Shown: positions 1-12,756, counted from the first letter of the stretch. The stretch is DNA of 64,000 nucleotides from Cryptomeria japonica (GCF_030272615.1 NC_081411.1:157930471-157994470); one strand, 5' to 3'. Notes: a model not told the origin generated them from the sequence alone. Numbers and translations are program-made.

Positions 1-733
1 ATTTTTTAGTTTAATGTATAACTCTTAAATAATTGAATATTAATACTTATCAAATGATAGATAAAACCTAATTTTTACCTTGAACCCTCAACTTGAAATG
101 CTTAAATTAAAATTTTAAACATCAAATTTTTTAATTCTAAAATTGACATTTCAATTCAAGATATTGAAATAAAAATTCTCAACAATAAGACAATCTAAAT
201 ATAATGACTTTAACAATACCCTTATTTTAGAGTTTGTTAAAAAATGAAGTTATTACTTACATGATGAAGAATTCTTCCCAACAAGACAAAATTTAGTAAA
301 TGGAAACATAAATGTTAGCCAATAAAAGATGTTATTAAGATAGAAATTGTTGCTTGTATTTTTAATCCCATATGACTTTCATATCATTTGCAAGGCCATC
401 TGTTGTGTAAATATTAAACCCTAAACTTCAGAGGATGATGCGCAAGGGATTGAACTGTTGGCAGGCAAAACAATTTGTCCAATGTCATTGAAGAAAATGT
501 ACTAATTCAATATGTTTTGTTATAAAAATTGTATATATATTTTAATAAAATAAATATTTATACTACGAGATTTTCACAATCTATACAATTATCAATTTAA
601 GAAAAGTAAAAATGATAGAAAGAAACATAATATTTAGAAAAAAATATTAATAATTAATTTAAAATTCTATGAAAAAAAATTAAAAAATAATTAAAGTAAT
701 TATTTTATATGCCACAATACAAAATAAATAATA
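1..733. other. AT-rich, no gene seen; intron-like sequence behind module copy 1
   Basis: No reading frame of note. The stretch around 510-690 resembles 20760-20930 and, more weakly, 16990-17110. All three share runs such as TTATAAAATTT followed by stretches of ATTAATAATTAATTA. At 20760-20930 this lies just inside the transcribed side of module copy 2, so here it is probably the first intron of the duplicated unit behind copy 1. I could not find the short ATG exon that copy 2 has near 20734. Confidence 0.4.
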
Positions 734-1010
734 TCTCACCTCAATGTTTTTAATAAGATCGTAAGAAAAAAAAAAAGAGCAAAAAAAAAGATTTCAACAT
801 CTTCAACCTCCATTAAGAATCTGCTCTATCTCATCTCGTCAGCTTCTTACATAGTCTCGTCATTTATAGTGAAATAAACGGAATTTATAAGGACACGTAC
901 AGTGTTGTTGTGTAAACATTTGCAGAAATGTAAAGACACGTAAGCAAATACGTGTGCCATATACAAGATCTATGTGCCTAGTATTATACAACCTGCCACG
1001 AATATCTGTT
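734..1010 (-). promoter_or_regulatory. Promoter/leader/splice-donor module, copy 1
   Basis: Read on the minus strand, the order is: ACGTG-containing boxes (TACGTGTC types near 892-900, 935-943 and 949-958), a TATA box (ACTATAAATG near 862-871), a leader of about 120 bases, the conserved segment ATTAAAAACATT, and a consensus 5' splice site GAG|GTGAGA with the exon ending at 740. The same order recurs near 21 kb (minus), 38 kb (plus) and 60.6 kb (plus). ACGTG boxes of this kind are known abscisic-acid or light-response elements (ABRE, G-box). That the module is or was a promoter with an untranslated first exon is inferred from this layout. This copy has an A/T-rich expansion in the leader at 768-790, so it may be inactive. 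Confidence 0.55.
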
Positions 1011-1017
1011 CTCCACA

Positions 1018-1020
1018 TAA

Positions 1021-1051
<31 letters not shown>
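1018..1051. repeat. (ATT)n microsatellite
   Basis: About ten uninterrupted ATT units just upstream of promoter module copy 1 (upstream in minus-strand terms). Confidence 0.95.
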
Positions 1052-1666
1052 ATAGTGTTTATTATTATTGGTTTACAATTTTTATGATATCTATTTTTTG
1101 TGTAGTTATTATTCGATGTTAATTATAAATGGTTGTATGTCAATGCTAAATCCATATTAAAATTTATATGAGGATTTACATATTTTTATAAAACTCCTTT
1201 TAACCCTTGAATCAAAATAAATACATTAAACATTAATAACTATGGGGATTCTAAAACAAAAAGTGATTAAAAAAAAGGTGTTTCTAATAGATAGAGAGTG
1301 AAGGTGACGATGATGGAAAGCTCCATTTAATTTAAATTTTATAAGACAGTCAGGAAGTAGCATATGATGATGTGGATGCGAATCTATTTCATGTATACTA
1401 TTTATTACTTGAATGTGAGTTTTTTTTTTCCTAAGACCCAATGTGATCATTTAGGTGAGGCTTTATTGTTGACCTTTGAAAAACTAAATTCTTTGCACTG
1501 AATATTTCTAGGGTTACTTCTTGTCTTTTACATTAGGAGTTGGGTAGAAGCTTCTTTCTCTCCATAGATCTTTATTTCATTTCTAGTTAGTTCAACATTA
1601 TAAATGTTCGTTCTTCTAGTTCAAAGGATCAATCCAATGGGTTAAATCTATCACAATTTTAGTTTT

Positions 1667-2070
1667 CTAATGGAGGATAATAGTGTGGGTGATTTTCATG
1701 GTGTTGGAATGATGTGAGTGGATAATTATTCTCAAGATGCACACAAGGAGTAGCTTGTTACCTTGTTTATCTTCTTCAAAGATGGATTTTGTCAACCATG
1801 GAGAAAATTGCTTCCTCTTCTCCACAACCCAAATCTTCTCCTTTATAGCTAGGAGAAAAAATTTCCCTCTTGTCACCTCTAATTCATCTTCTTTTCTAGC
1901 TTTGGAGCTTAGAAGGTTCTCTAGTCCAACCCATTTTGTAGTGGTTACATCTACAAACATCAATGCTATTCCATTAAATTGTTTAGGTGCCAAATTTTTC
2001 AATGTTAAATGTAACTCTTTTCCTTGTCAAAAATTCCATTTAGTTCTCATTAAAGGGGAAAAGGAGTGAT
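1667..2070 (-). pseudogene. Unknown conserved reading frame, copy 1
   Basis: This minus-strand frame of 111 codons is open from 2002 to 1667, and the similarity continues upstream to about 2070. It is recognisable again at 23171-23450. Shared positions include ELHLTL, K(Q/E)F(N/K)G, FVD, K.VG(L/I)E, SSK, L(E/D)V..GK.F and RKQF.P. The protein-level match is clearer than the DNA match, as expected if it was once coding. A TGA sits in the same place in both copies, just before the (K/E)ELHLTL segment, so that lesion may predate the duplication. I do not recognise the family. It lies about 0.8 kb upstream of promoter module copy 1 on the same strand and belongs to the same duplicated block. Confidence 0.45.
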
Positions 2071-2270
2071 CTCACAAATTCCTTATGCTTTTTTCAATAG
2101 ATCATTCTCTAAACTAAAGAATGATATTATTGGAAAAGAATTAGGGAATCCAAGTAAAAAGAAAATAAAAGTATCCGTTGATATGAGTTTTGATTTCACC
2201 TCAACGTTACAAAATTTTCTCAAAGGAAAGGTCTGCTTACTTGGAAGATTAATGAAACATTAATCCCAAG

Positions 2271-3840
2271 GCTCGGGATGTCATTTTCTAACTTTGTGAC
2301 ATTCACTCAATAAGTATGCATCAACTATTTTATGCGGGGATTCCTAATTATTTCTCTAGAATTCACAAATATTTGCTAGCTTGGGAGTATCTCTTCCAAT
2401 TTATCTCTTGTTGCACAATTTAAATAAAAGAAAAGAACATTAAAATGAAATGAATTCTTATCTACGGGTTAGTTTGGCAATTTAATGCTCTTTTGAAACA
2501 ATTGAAATGGTAAAGAATAGATTTCATGAACAATCGAAACATTTTCTCAATCATTCACAAAATTGTGTGATCTTTAAAAGAAGATTGCTATTAACAAAGA
2601 AATGGATATAACACACTATAAATATTATGCAGAGCTGTATATTCCTTCATCAAAACAATGATTTATAGTATGATTTGCATCATTAATTGACTCTAAGATC
2701 TACCAAATCAAGCATTTGCAAAGAGAGAACACAACTAAGATAACTATGATTGTAAGAGAATCAAGAAATAGAGTTTCCAAAACACAAGAACTCTTTCAAG
2801 TCTACAACTCTAAAATATAAATAAAAATGGAGACATGGTGCTACTTTAATAGATTGTTACAGAACAAGACAAAATAGCGAGCTAGCTGACACCTTTGACT
2901 AAGTCAACTTTGGGTAAAAGTACAAAATTATGTCACGTTTCAGACTAACTTATTAGGACAAGTGAATTCAAGTAATTCTAACTAAAAATTAATTTTATTC
3001 AAACATATGATCTATAAAGATTCATTGTAGCTATATTATGTATGGACTATAACTTTTCCAATTGGAACTGTCTACTAAATGTATATTTTATACCACTTTG
3101 GGTCTAATTACCAATTTTTTATTTTTTTTGAAAAACTCGATGTTTCAACAACTTTTGCTCTTATAAATAATTTTTTTTTGATATGTAAAAATACCCTTTT
3201 ATAGATCTATAAGTGAATTTTTCAAAATATATATCTTTTAATATTTTAATTATATATTTTTTTAATTGAAATTAGGTCATCAATACTCAAATATAAGGTT
3301 GACTATCTTGTAAAAACAAATATTAAAAATTTTGAAAAAATTAAATGCACTAAAGAAAAGAGTCTATGTCAAGATGCTATCATTCTTTTCTAATTTGGAT
3401 AAATAATTACGAAAAAGGTGATGCCAAATGGAAAGAGTTATATTTTAGTACACACAATTTTTTAAATTTATTGAAATATATATTTATACATACAAAAAAG
3501 TTAAAGATATATTTTTGCACTAAAGTTTCAAGTTATCAATATACACAAAAAAATTGAAGAAAGAAGGGTAAAATTTACTATATAAAGTGTCACCTTGTAT
3601 AACTTCAATTTCAATATTTTATCAACAACTAAATTATAGTGTTTACTTTGAATATACTTTTTTATTTTTTATTTTTAAATTACAAACATAAAATACAAAA
3701 AACTAAAAAAACATTTGATTAATTTACATCATTTCAAAGTTCAAAACATATATTTCACCTTCTATTGATTCATTTTAAAATGTTAATCAACATTGGTCAT
3801 TTCCTTTATAAAAGTGAGACACATCTTTGTGCTTTTATCA
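2271..3840. other. AT-rich, nothing recognised
   Basis: Short frames only. 2580-2930 has a somewhat higher GC content but no coding or terminal-repeat signal that I can support. Confidence 0.5.
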
Positions 3841-3849
3841 ATTTAGCCT

Positions 3850-5170
3850 CTTCAATAGCAGAGTCACCAGCCTTTTGGCTCTACGATAAATATTTCTCAA
3901 TTTTTTTTATCACTTTGACTTGACTACTTCATCATTTGCTCTATTTTCAACAATAGACAAATTGAGCTCTTGAACTCGGCACATGCTTCGTAGAGGTTCT
4001 TTATCTTGCTCAGCTGAGTTAACATTCTTGTCATATTATTTCTCGATGTCACCTAGGATTTGTGGAGCTTTGTATTTTGCAGGATCTGAGAACCTTTTGT
4101 TCCATATATCTTCAAATTCCAACATTACCCCTTCTTCCCGTAAGGGTATCACTTCTTCAATCAATCTCTCCAATAGAATTTGTGTAAGTATTACATTTTG
4201 GCTTCAAATCTCGATGGATTCCCTTTTGATATTTTACAACTTTGTCCATCCCTCTTGCGACCTTTCTTCTTGTCATGTACTCACCACTATCCATGACCTA
4301 ATTTCACTCATTTGCTTCGATTTCATTGTTCCCTGATCAATGATTTCCTCTATAGACATATCCTCTATTTCTTGCAATCTAATGGTTTCAATTTCCACGT
4401 GTTCCAACAGTTGGTCACACCTGTTTTGGGCCCGGTCGATCCTTCTTATTAGCATTGTCCAATCAAAATATCTGGTAATAGCAAATTGTAATGAAGACTT
4501 ATCTTGAGTCATGAGTTCATTTATCCACTCATATACTCGTTCTACCTTTCATTTCAATGTACTCATAGCATCGGCCTCTTCCTTAGACATTAGCACTGGA
4601 TGTGATGGAATTTCCTATGGAATTGGTCTTGGTTGAATGATTCCTCACATAAATTGTACTAATTTCTCTATTAGACTTTTCTGTTCTTTAATCTTTGTTC
4701 TTTAATCGTTTTTCGGTCTCTCCGCAATCTATCCTCTTTCGTGGCTATACCTTCCCTAGTAATTCTAGTTTCTTCAAACCTTGAGGGTCGCCCTAACTGA
4801 AGTGTAGTAATCTAGTAATCTTGGGTAGTGAAATCTTCAGCTTCTTTGTCTTCTATTGGCTCGGAAATATGTAACTCTTTTTCTCCTTCAGAGTTAAGGC
4901 GAGTGGCATACCTGACCTTTATCTTATTTCTTTTCTTTTCACGAGGGGCTTCCGATAACAAAGTACTGAAGTCTTTCAGCACTACCCTATATTTTCTCTC
5001 GGCAGTGTTTGCTATTGTTACCAATTAGGAATATTCCCACTTTCTGTACTTGCTAGAAATTTCCTTTTGTGCAGGTTTACTCAGCTTTCTTCAGGTTCTT
5101 GCTCCACTCTTTGTTGATACCTTCCCTAGGGTGTCACCTGCACAAATCAACTTTCCATGTACCCATGTCT
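3850..5170 (-). pseudogene. Decayed charged coding region, unknown family
   Basis: Reading leftward from about 5170 on the minus strand, one protein can be followed for roughly 420 codons with few lesions. It starts near VTPxGRYQQRVEQ, then runs through an Arg/Lys-rich part (EKKRNKIKVRYATRL), a Glu/Lys/Arg-rich part likely to form a coiled coil (TKEDRLRRDRKTIKEQ), the segment HPVLMSKEEADAMSTL, and KVERVYEWINELMTQDK. It continues past 4273 as RLIEEVIPLREEG and FEDIWNKRFSDPAKYKAPQI. Most interruptions are TGA, TAG or TAA where Arg (CGA) or Gln (CAG/CAA) would fit, plus at least two frame changes (near 4690 and 4270). There is no zinc knuckle, protease or polymerase motif. It could be a gag-like or accessory frame of a retroelement, or a dead host gene. 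I cannot tell which. Confidence 0.45.
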
Positions 5171-7148
5171 TCAACTTCTACACTCCCTAATAAAATTCTA
5201 CAATTACTACTATGTGTACTACAAATTCACTTAGCATGAATAGAATGATTTTAAATGACTTTCCTATACCTGAATTATCATAAAGTTAAGCTTTGGGTAC
5301 TCATCTACATTTCTATTAGAATCACCTTCCAAAGTTAAATAGGGTACAAGATGGGATGTCTCTAGCTCCTTCATGCAATCCCAACTACAATTCTTCTTAC
5401 CCCTCTCTTGCCTGCTTACTCAATTTTATCGTAGCATACTTTCCGCAACAAAGCACTACACAAGATAGTTACAGCTTAATAAATATTTTTACTCTAGTGT
5501 CCTAATCGAAACAACCTCAAATTACGAATTGTGGTTTTGAACAGTAAATCCAACAGTTCTTTCAATGGGCTTTGTACGATGTTGTGAGAATGTATCTTCT
5601 TTAGTGATATTGGCGCGTATTCCCTTTTCATCTTCGAGATCCTTGCTTGCCTTCCCGTTTATCATCTTCAAATTGCGGGCTTCGAGCCATTTAATTATAC
5701 ATTAAGTTAGTATATCTTTCTTCCATATTCTTAAATCTCTTGTTCCCTGCTAAACAGGTTCCTTAGTAAATTTTACTCTTTCAGTTCTTCCTATTTCGCG
5801 AACCATTTCATTGGTTCTCCCACGACTCCGTATTTTGAAGCTACTTCACCTTTTGTGGATGACAGATCTATATTCTTTAACCATAGTTTTCCATTGCAAT
5901 GATAACATTAGGAACCTTCCTTTCTTACTTGGTCAACACGAAGCAACTTGATTTTGCAGGTTACAGGCGATATTGTGATTCTATGTTCTGGCAACCATAA
6001 GCTCTACTGAAACGGACTTCATTTCTTCTGTGTCTCGCAAGTTATTTCACTTAATCGTTTAACCTTTCGAGTATTTGGACTTTACTTCGCAAAAATTTAC
6101 CTCTTACATATTGGAAAGATGTTTTATCCTTAGTATTGACCAGGTCATGAAATCTAGAAACCATTTTATTTTTGATAAAGTCAAAAGAAGATTTTTGCAA
6201 GGGACCATTCCTTTTTATAATACCACAATCCAATGCAAGTTGAATAAACTCAAAAGTAGTAGAACAAATAGAAAGGAACCCACAATAAATATTTATAGTT
6301 GAGTTTCCATCTAGCTAATGCAAGATACAAATAACCTAGACAATAACATAACTCTTTCTAAACTAAAAGGGAAAGTCTGAGGAGCCTAGGTGCTTGCAAA
6401 AAAAAATGAATTTCTTATCATTGTAATCTGCAAACCTTTAATTGACATATAGGATTTGAAGACTTTAGAAAAGACCTACCCTCTAGCTTTGAACCAATAT
6501 CCAAGATAATATTATTCAAGTCACAAAATGAAGTAATAAGTAAAATGGCAATCCTCCGCCATCTCCTTGATTTATATAACCTCATTGAAGAGGTAGAATG
6601 TCTAATAAAAAAATTCCAGTTTCTACATTCAAGTTGTAGGAAATGTAAGAACAAACAATCCACCATTACTATTCATGATTATCTTTGAAATCAAATAAGT
6701 GCACCAAAAAATTAAATAACTTTTCATAAAAATACTTAGAAATGATGCAACATCACTAATAATAAAAGGGATAATTTAAAAATATAGGATCTTTTGTTGA
6801 CAAAATCTTAGAAGAACTAAAATATTTAGTATAAAAAATTATCAAATAATCAAGTATTAAGGAAGGGAATTATTTCAAGGCTGTGTTCCCATAATGACTA
6901 ATATGTGTGGCAAGCAGAGTTTTCATAAGTTGTTCAATGGTAAAATATACCTTTTACATTGGAAAGGAAGTGTCTTATAATTATTGAATAAGTAAATGGA
7001 TTATCTTACAGCATGAATATAATATCCCCAAGAGAAACATTCGATAGATGAATGTTAACCTATTTTTTTTGATAGGTTGCATGTACAGATTTTGAGGAAG
7101 CTAATTCAACAATATGTAAATGACCAATAAAAGTTCCTATAATTTAAC
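5171..7148. other. AT-rich, nothing recognised
   Basis: Contains short frames on both strands but no motif, repeat boundary or RNA gene that I can support. Confidence 0.45.
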
Positions 7149-7715
7149 AGGGTATTTGTAGTCAATCCATTAATCGGGTGGTCCTTAACCAGATCTATTC
7201 CTAACACAACATTATTGTGTAAGATTCTAACAAGGCTTGGTTCCTAATAGGGTCAACTTTAGAAGAGTTCAAAATACATGTGGGTATTCGTCCCACCATG
7301 GTTTTTCACATTTGGGTTTCCACATGAAAAATCATTGTGTCAAGTGGTGAATGATTTTCGGGATGTGTTTTTGATATGGTTGATATGAATGACTGGTAAA
7401 TACACTTATATATATTTAAATGACCAGAAATCATCTGAAACATGTTATTACTAGTATTAGTGAATTGGTTTAAGGTTTTGGTCAAATTGTATTTAAGTTT
7501 TAGATCTATTGCATTATATCATTGATGTATTTGGTCAAGTGGTAAGGTTTGACATTGCTGTTGCACTTTTGTTAAAATGTCTAAACCGGTTAGCTTAGTG
7601 AGTTGATTATAAGTTAGAAATAATTTTGGTGAAAGTTTAGTTAATTTTCTATCTATTGAATCACCCTCTCCCTCTCAGTAGTTGAAAATTTATTTATAGT
7701 TTCATCATATTATCA
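7149..7715 (+). mobile_element. LTR fragment, copia family B (3' part)
   Basis: Matches the 3' part of the longer LTR at 12757-14262. Shared words include TAGTCAATCC, GGGTGGTCC, CTAACAAGGCTTGG, TTTGGGTTTCCA and TGTGTCAAGTGGTGAAT. It ends ...ATTATCA at 7715, as expected for an LTR end, and runs directly into family A LTR sequence. The 5' part is missing. Confidence 0.7.
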
Positions 7716-7717
7716 CT

Positions 7718-8416
7718 AGAATGTTTGAGGATTTAATTTGGTTTCAAACTATATCCTTGCCGATATTTTATTGGTCTGATTAGGGATTTATGTATCGTGT
7801 GACATAATTTTATAATTAGATCTTATGTGTTGAGCTGACCTTAACGGTAAGGTTGATGAATTGTATAGATAGAAGATGTAATCATGTTACTTCTGTGTCT
7901 GCGATTGTGTTTATTATCTAGGAGTACTGTATGTGCAAATAAGTGAATCTATCATTTAGAAGTGTGGAAGAGAAGAGAAGAGTTATTGTGTAGACAATAT
8001 ACTTAATCAGAACTATAATTAGGCATTTGGAGATGCTATTCTTGTAGCTCATGTAATCTAGATTGTTTTCCGATCTTTATAAGGAAGTGAGCTTTCCTCA
8101 GGGTTACATAACCCTTCTTTTTTGTAAGCGGTGAGCTCTAGGTAGTGTGCCTGAAAGAATGTCAATTCCCCATTGAAATATTCAAACATACTATTATAGA
8201 GTATCATCTTATTGTGGGTAGGTTCCCATTGTGGTTTTTCCCTTAACCGGGTTTTCCATCTCTAAAATCCGTGTTATGTGTGTTGTTCATGCGGTGATTA
8301 TTTTTGCTATTATTGTTTCTATTCAAATCTAAAGTTGTGATTAATTTGGTTGAGTTTTATGAAACCTGATTACCCCCACCTCTCAGTTTTCTTGCATTGT
8401 TGCTTCCCTACTATCA
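7718..8416 (+). mobile_element. 5' LTR of copia family A, truncated
   Basis: Homologous along its whole length to the second half of the LTR at 9843-11179. Both share AATGTTTGAGGATTTAAT near their start, TATAGAGTATCATCTTATTG in the middle, and end CCTCTCAGTT...CTA(C/T)TATCA. The first ~635 bases of this LTR are absent. The break falls next to the end of family B LTR sequence, so the element was damaged by recombination or deletion. Confidence 0.8.
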
Positions 8417-8421
8417 ATAAT

Positions 8422-8440
8422 TGGTATCAAAGATAGATCC
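8422..8440 (+). other. Primer binding site, family A
   Basis: TGGTATCAAAG starts five bases after the LTR end. It differs by one base from the usual copia primer site TGGTATCAGAG, which pairs with the 3' end of initiator-methionine tRNA. Confidence 0.75.
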
Positions 8441-8544
8441 TCTAGAAGGAGTTTGATCGCTTGAGGAGATCCAGGATGCAGGTTGTTGTTTTCAAGGAGA
8501 GTCCGACAATGGTAACATTTTGATTGTTGAAGTTTTTATCTATC

Positions 8545-9424
8545 ACATTATTTTTGGAGGAGATTATGATTTGAGTAAGAAGTTTATTGATGATATGCAA
8601 AAAGATTTTGAGATGTCTATGATAGGTGAGATGAAGTTCTTTCTGTGACTACAAATCACACAAATTTACAAAGGCATTTTCATATCTCAATAAGTATGTG
8701 AAGGAATTATTGAAGAAGTTTGGGTTAGATGATTGTAAACCTATTGGAACTCCTATGGTGACTAGATGTAATATGACAAAAGATGATGAATCTTTGAAGA
8801 CTAACCAGACCTTGTATAGATCTATGATTGATGAACTATTATATTTGATTCAGACTAGACCTAACATTATGAATGTTGTATTCCTTGTTGCAAGATTTCA
8901 AGCTGATCCTAAGAAAAGTCATGTTACTTCTATGAAGATGATATTCAGGTATTTGAAAGGGACAGTTGATTATGGTCTATGGTATCGAAGGATGATGATT
9001 TCACTTTAAAGGCTTATATTGTTGCTGATTGGGAGGGTGATATTGATGATTGGAAGAGAACTACCAGTGGTGCATTCTTTTTGGGAAAGAAGTTGGTTTC
9101 TTGGATAAGAAACAAGATGTTAATTATTTATCTACTATAGAAGATGAATACATTGCTATTGCTAGCACCTATACTCAAGTTGTTTAGATGAACCAGACAT
9201 TGAAAGATATTAGAGTTGTTTGTGATGAGCCTACTGTCGTATGTTGTGATAATTCTAGTGCTATAAATATTTTTAAGAATCCAATATTGCATTCTAAGAC
9301 AAAGCATATATCAATTACATTTCATTATCTGAGAGAGAAAGTTAGTGATAAGGAAGTTAGATCGGAGTATGTATCTACAAAGGAACAAATTGTAGATATC
9401 TTCACTAAGCCTTTTCCTACATAA
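8545..9424 (+). pseudogene. Ty1/copia reverse transcriptase end and RNase H, family A
   Basis: After the primer site and a short leader the sequence jumps into the end of reverse transcriptase, so gag, protease, integrase and most of the polymerase are deleted. Readable parts are KYVKELLKKFG..DCKPIGTPM, LYLIQTRPNIMNVV and MKMIFRYLKGTVDYGLWY. After a frameshift near 9005 it continues with TSGAFFLGKKLVSW, CDNSSAINIFKNP, KTKHISI.FHYLREKV and the terminal QIVDIFTKPFPT, a hallmark of copia RNase H. There are stops near 8648 and 9186 and probable small indels. RNase H degrades the RNA of the RNA-DNA hybrid during replication. This copy cannot encode a working enzyme. Confidence 0.9.
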
Positions 9425-9842
9425 ACATATCTATATCTGAGACATAAGTTAGGGGTTATTTCCCCTCCTACTATGAATTAGATACTTTGAGCTACATCAA
9501 TCCAATGGACATCATTGTCTTATCCTATTATTTAGATTGATGAGTTGGTGCTGCTACTCGGAGGGAGTAGTTAGTGAGTGTTTCAGTTGTTCATATTTGT
9601 GATTTTATCCTAAGGGCGAGATATTGGCCTTCTTAGAGGGAGAGATGCATAATTTATATATATCTTTGGCATTGTTGTTAAAGGGGAAGAAGATCATGTG
9701 AAAAACCATGAAGTATTTTGAGTTGTTTGTCAAATGGGGAGCTGAATCTTATGATCTCAAGGGAGATTGGTGATTGTTGATTTCTTTCTTTGCATTGATT
9801 TTTTCACATTAAAATGTTTCCATCAATGTCAAAGGGGGATAT
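9425..9842 (+). other. 3' untranslated part of family A, with polypurine tract
   Basis: Non-coding stretch between RNase H and the LTR. It ends in AAAGGGGGAT (9832-9841), directly before TGTTGGAT. This is the expected polypurine tract for plus-strand priming. Confidence 0.75.
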
Positions 9843-11179
9843 TGTTGGATATTAGAGTTGTTTTGATATGTTGTTGTCATTGATGTGAACATATTCATGT
9901 GTTGCAGTGAATTGGTTTGTTGCAGAGATTTGTTCTGGTGATATGTTGCAGATACATTGATGAAGTTTAATGGGTTTTGAGATACCTATCTCTAGTTGAA
10001 TTAATTTGATTTTCATGATGCTATGAGTTGATTGGTCTAGTTATGAGGTATGTTATGTGGACTGGTTTTTTAATGTTCTATGTTGCATAATTGTAGTATT
10101 TGATCCATATTGCTCTAGAATGACTATACCTTGAGTTGTGGATTTTGGAGTGTTTGGGACGTTGAAGTATGTCCAGTGATTAGGTGGTTCATGATTTGAA
10201 ACTTCACAAGCGTATCTTTCAATTTGTCAGTTGGTGTTCTTGAGCTTTAACAATGGAATAATGATGAATCTTGTTATCCAAGTTGTTGCATTGATTGTTG
10301 TGGAAATCATGTTTCTTGTTGATGTACTTTGATCATGTTCTCTTCATTTTGGTGGTCCACATTGATCGTATGACACATTAATGAATATTTTATTCATCTT
10401 GTGGTATTCTTTGTATTATGAGACATATTCAGTGGTGTAGTGTGTTGCGAATGATCTTGGAAAATTATTTGATGGTGTAGAATGTTTGAGGATTTAATTG
10501 TGTTTCATACTATGTCATTGTCAACATTGTATTGGTCTGGTTATGGATTTATGTATCATGTGATGTAATTTTGTAATCAGGTCTTATGTGTTGAGTCAAC
10601 CTTAAGGGTAAGGTTGATGAGTTGTATTAATAGGAGATGTAATCATGTTAGTTGCATGTCTATTATTGTGTTTATGATATGAGAGTATATTGTATGTGCG
10701 AATAAGAGAAACTATCATTCGGAAGTGTAGAAGAGCGGAGAAGATTTATTGTATAGATAGTGTGCTCAATTGGAATTGTAATTAGGAATTTCGAGATGTT
10801 ATTATTTTAGTTTATGTAATCTAGATTGTTGTCAAATATTTGTAAGGTAGTGAGCCTTCCTTAAAGTTGTAGCCCTTCTTATTTTTGAGTAGTGAGCTCT
10901 AGGAAGTGTACATAAATACATGTGCATTCCCCATTGTAATATTTACACATACTATTATAGAGTATCATCTTATTGTGGGTAGGTTCTCACCATGGTTTTT
11001 CCCTTAATCAGGTTTTCCATGTCAAAAACCCATGTGCTACATGTATTGTTGATGTGCTAATTATTTATATAATTGTTATTCCTAATGAGTTTTAAAGTTG
11101 TCATTATTTTGTTTGAGTTTGGAAAAATATGATTCACCTCCCCTCTCAGTTGTTTTGCATTGTTTTTGCCCTATTATCA
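9843..11179 (+). mobile_element. 3' LTR of copia family A
   Basis: Starts TGTTGGAT after the polypurine tract and ends ...CCCTATTATCA, about 1,337 bases. The second half matches the truncated 5' LTR at 7718-8416. Beyond 11179 the sequence runs straight into gag-like coding sequence without a primer site. So a second internal region follows this LTR, which may be the product of recombination between two family A copies. Confidence 0.8.
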
Positions 11180-12497
11180 ATATGAAGAGCTTGAAGCCCT
11201 TATTGCTTGAAGATTTCCTAAAGGTGTCAGTAAGTATGAAGGAAAGTTGCCTCTTAAATATTTCTCATGAAATAAGATAGGACAATTTTCTTCTAGGTGT
11301 CTGGAAAGAGATAGAAATCCTAAGAAACCATTTAAGCCTAACAAGTCTAAATCTGAGAAGAAGTGTTATTTTGCTACTAATGAAAATGTGATTGATGATG
11401 AATTTGAGGAAGGAAATTCAGGAGATGAATGGATGTTCATTTCTATTAAGAAAGATGATCCAGTATCCAATGATTCTACTAGCTGCATCAATGAGGAGAA
11501 AGCCTTAGCTGCTAAAGTTGAAGAGAAAGATGAATGGGTTATTGATAGTGACGTCTCTTATCATAAGACATGTGATAAGAGTAAGTTTATGAGCATGGAA
11601 AAGTATGATGGTGGTATTTTTATATCTGGTGATGATAGATCTTGTGTGATCCATGGTAGAGGTTTTGTTTCTCTTTATGGTAAGCATAACATTGATGATG
11701 TCTTATATGTAACAGGTTTGAGGCATAATTTTTCAAGTGTTGGTCAGATGGTTGATAAGGGATATGACTTACAATTCAAAAATGTAAAATGTAAAATCTT
11801 GAGTAGCTCTAGAAATAAGATTGCATCAGGTGCTTAGACTAAAGGTAATATTTTTCACTTGAATGTTGGTGGTAAAAGTTGTTTGATTGCTCAGATTGAT
11901 GAAAGTTGGTTATGGAATAGAAGAATGTGACATGTAAATTTTGATTGCATGGTTAAGATAAGCTCTACATAAGAAGTGAGAGATATACCTAAGATAATGA
12001 AACCTACTAATCTAGTATGTAAGGAATGTCAATTAGTGAAGAAGACAAGAACTACTTATAAGAGAAACAATGTAATTGTTATGGATTGTTGGATCTTGTG
12101 TATACTAATTTGTGTGTTCTTTATAGAGTGAGAAGTTTGCAATGTGATAGGTATTTCATGTTGCTGATTGATGACTATTCAAGGATGATGTGGGTTACAT
12201 TTTTAAGGGAGAAGTCTAAAGCATTAGAGAATTTCAATATTTCAAAGCTATGATTGAGACTGAGATAGGACTGAAATTGAAGTGTTTCAGATTAGATAAA
12301 GATGGAGAATTTACTTCTAGTGAGTTTAATGCATTTTGTGAAGAGCATGGAGTAAAGAGTTAGTTATTGCTCCTAGAACACAATAGAAAAATGGTGTTCT
12401 AAAGAGGAAGAATAGAACAGTTAAAGAAGTTTCTATAACCATGGTGATTGAAGGAAATATTCTGCATGTGTATTGGAGAGAATCTATGAGTACTATG
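11180..12497 (+). pseudogene. Ty1/copia gag end, protease and integrase start, family A-like
   Basis: Frames shift early, but the order is clear. The end of gag reads RFPKGVSKYEGKLPLK, and a decayed CCHC-like zinc knuckle can be seen when frames are joined near 11280-11310. From 11388 to 11837 the frame encodes an acidic linker followed by a protease-like part (DEWVIDSDVSYHKT, where the usual D-S/T-G has become DSD) and IDDVLYVTGLRHNFSSVGQM. Next comes the pre-integrase zone, with W.RRM.HVN and CKECQ as remnants of an HHCC finger. Then comes the integrase core, with LLIDDYSRMMWVTFL and, out of frame, LDKDGEFTSSEFNAFCEEHG. The sequence is cut at 12497 by LTR family B. Loss of the catalytic protease Gly and many frameshifts make it dead. 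Confidence 0.85.
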
Positions 12498-12756
12498 TTG
12501 GCATTTGCAGGAAGATTACATTAATGAAATGTTATGTTGTCATTGATGTCAATTAACTGGTAATGATGATGTAATGTTTTTTTGTAACTGATAAGTGAGC
12601 TTCTGAAGGAAACTAGTATTACTAGAGAAGAAGTAAGATCAATCGGTAAAACCTACCTATTGATGATAAACCCTAACTGATGGAGTTCGGTGAATCTATT
12701 TTATTGGTTTATGATGTAATGATGAGCGATAATTATTATGACACGTATGCATGTTC
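12498..12756 (+). mobile_element. Partial LTR, copia family B (first ~260 bases)
   Basis: Starts TGTTGGCATTTGCAGGAAGA and runs to ATGACACGTATGCATGTTC, where a second, fuller copy starts with TGTTGGCATTTGCATGAAGA. It is a tandem duplication of the LTR start, or the stump of an earlier insertion. It interrupts the integrase of the preceding element. Confidence 0.75.

Noticed and set aside
3983-4336. 117-codon plus-strand frame
   Set aside because: Antisense shadow of the minus-strand coding remnant, which is longer and has coding-like composition.
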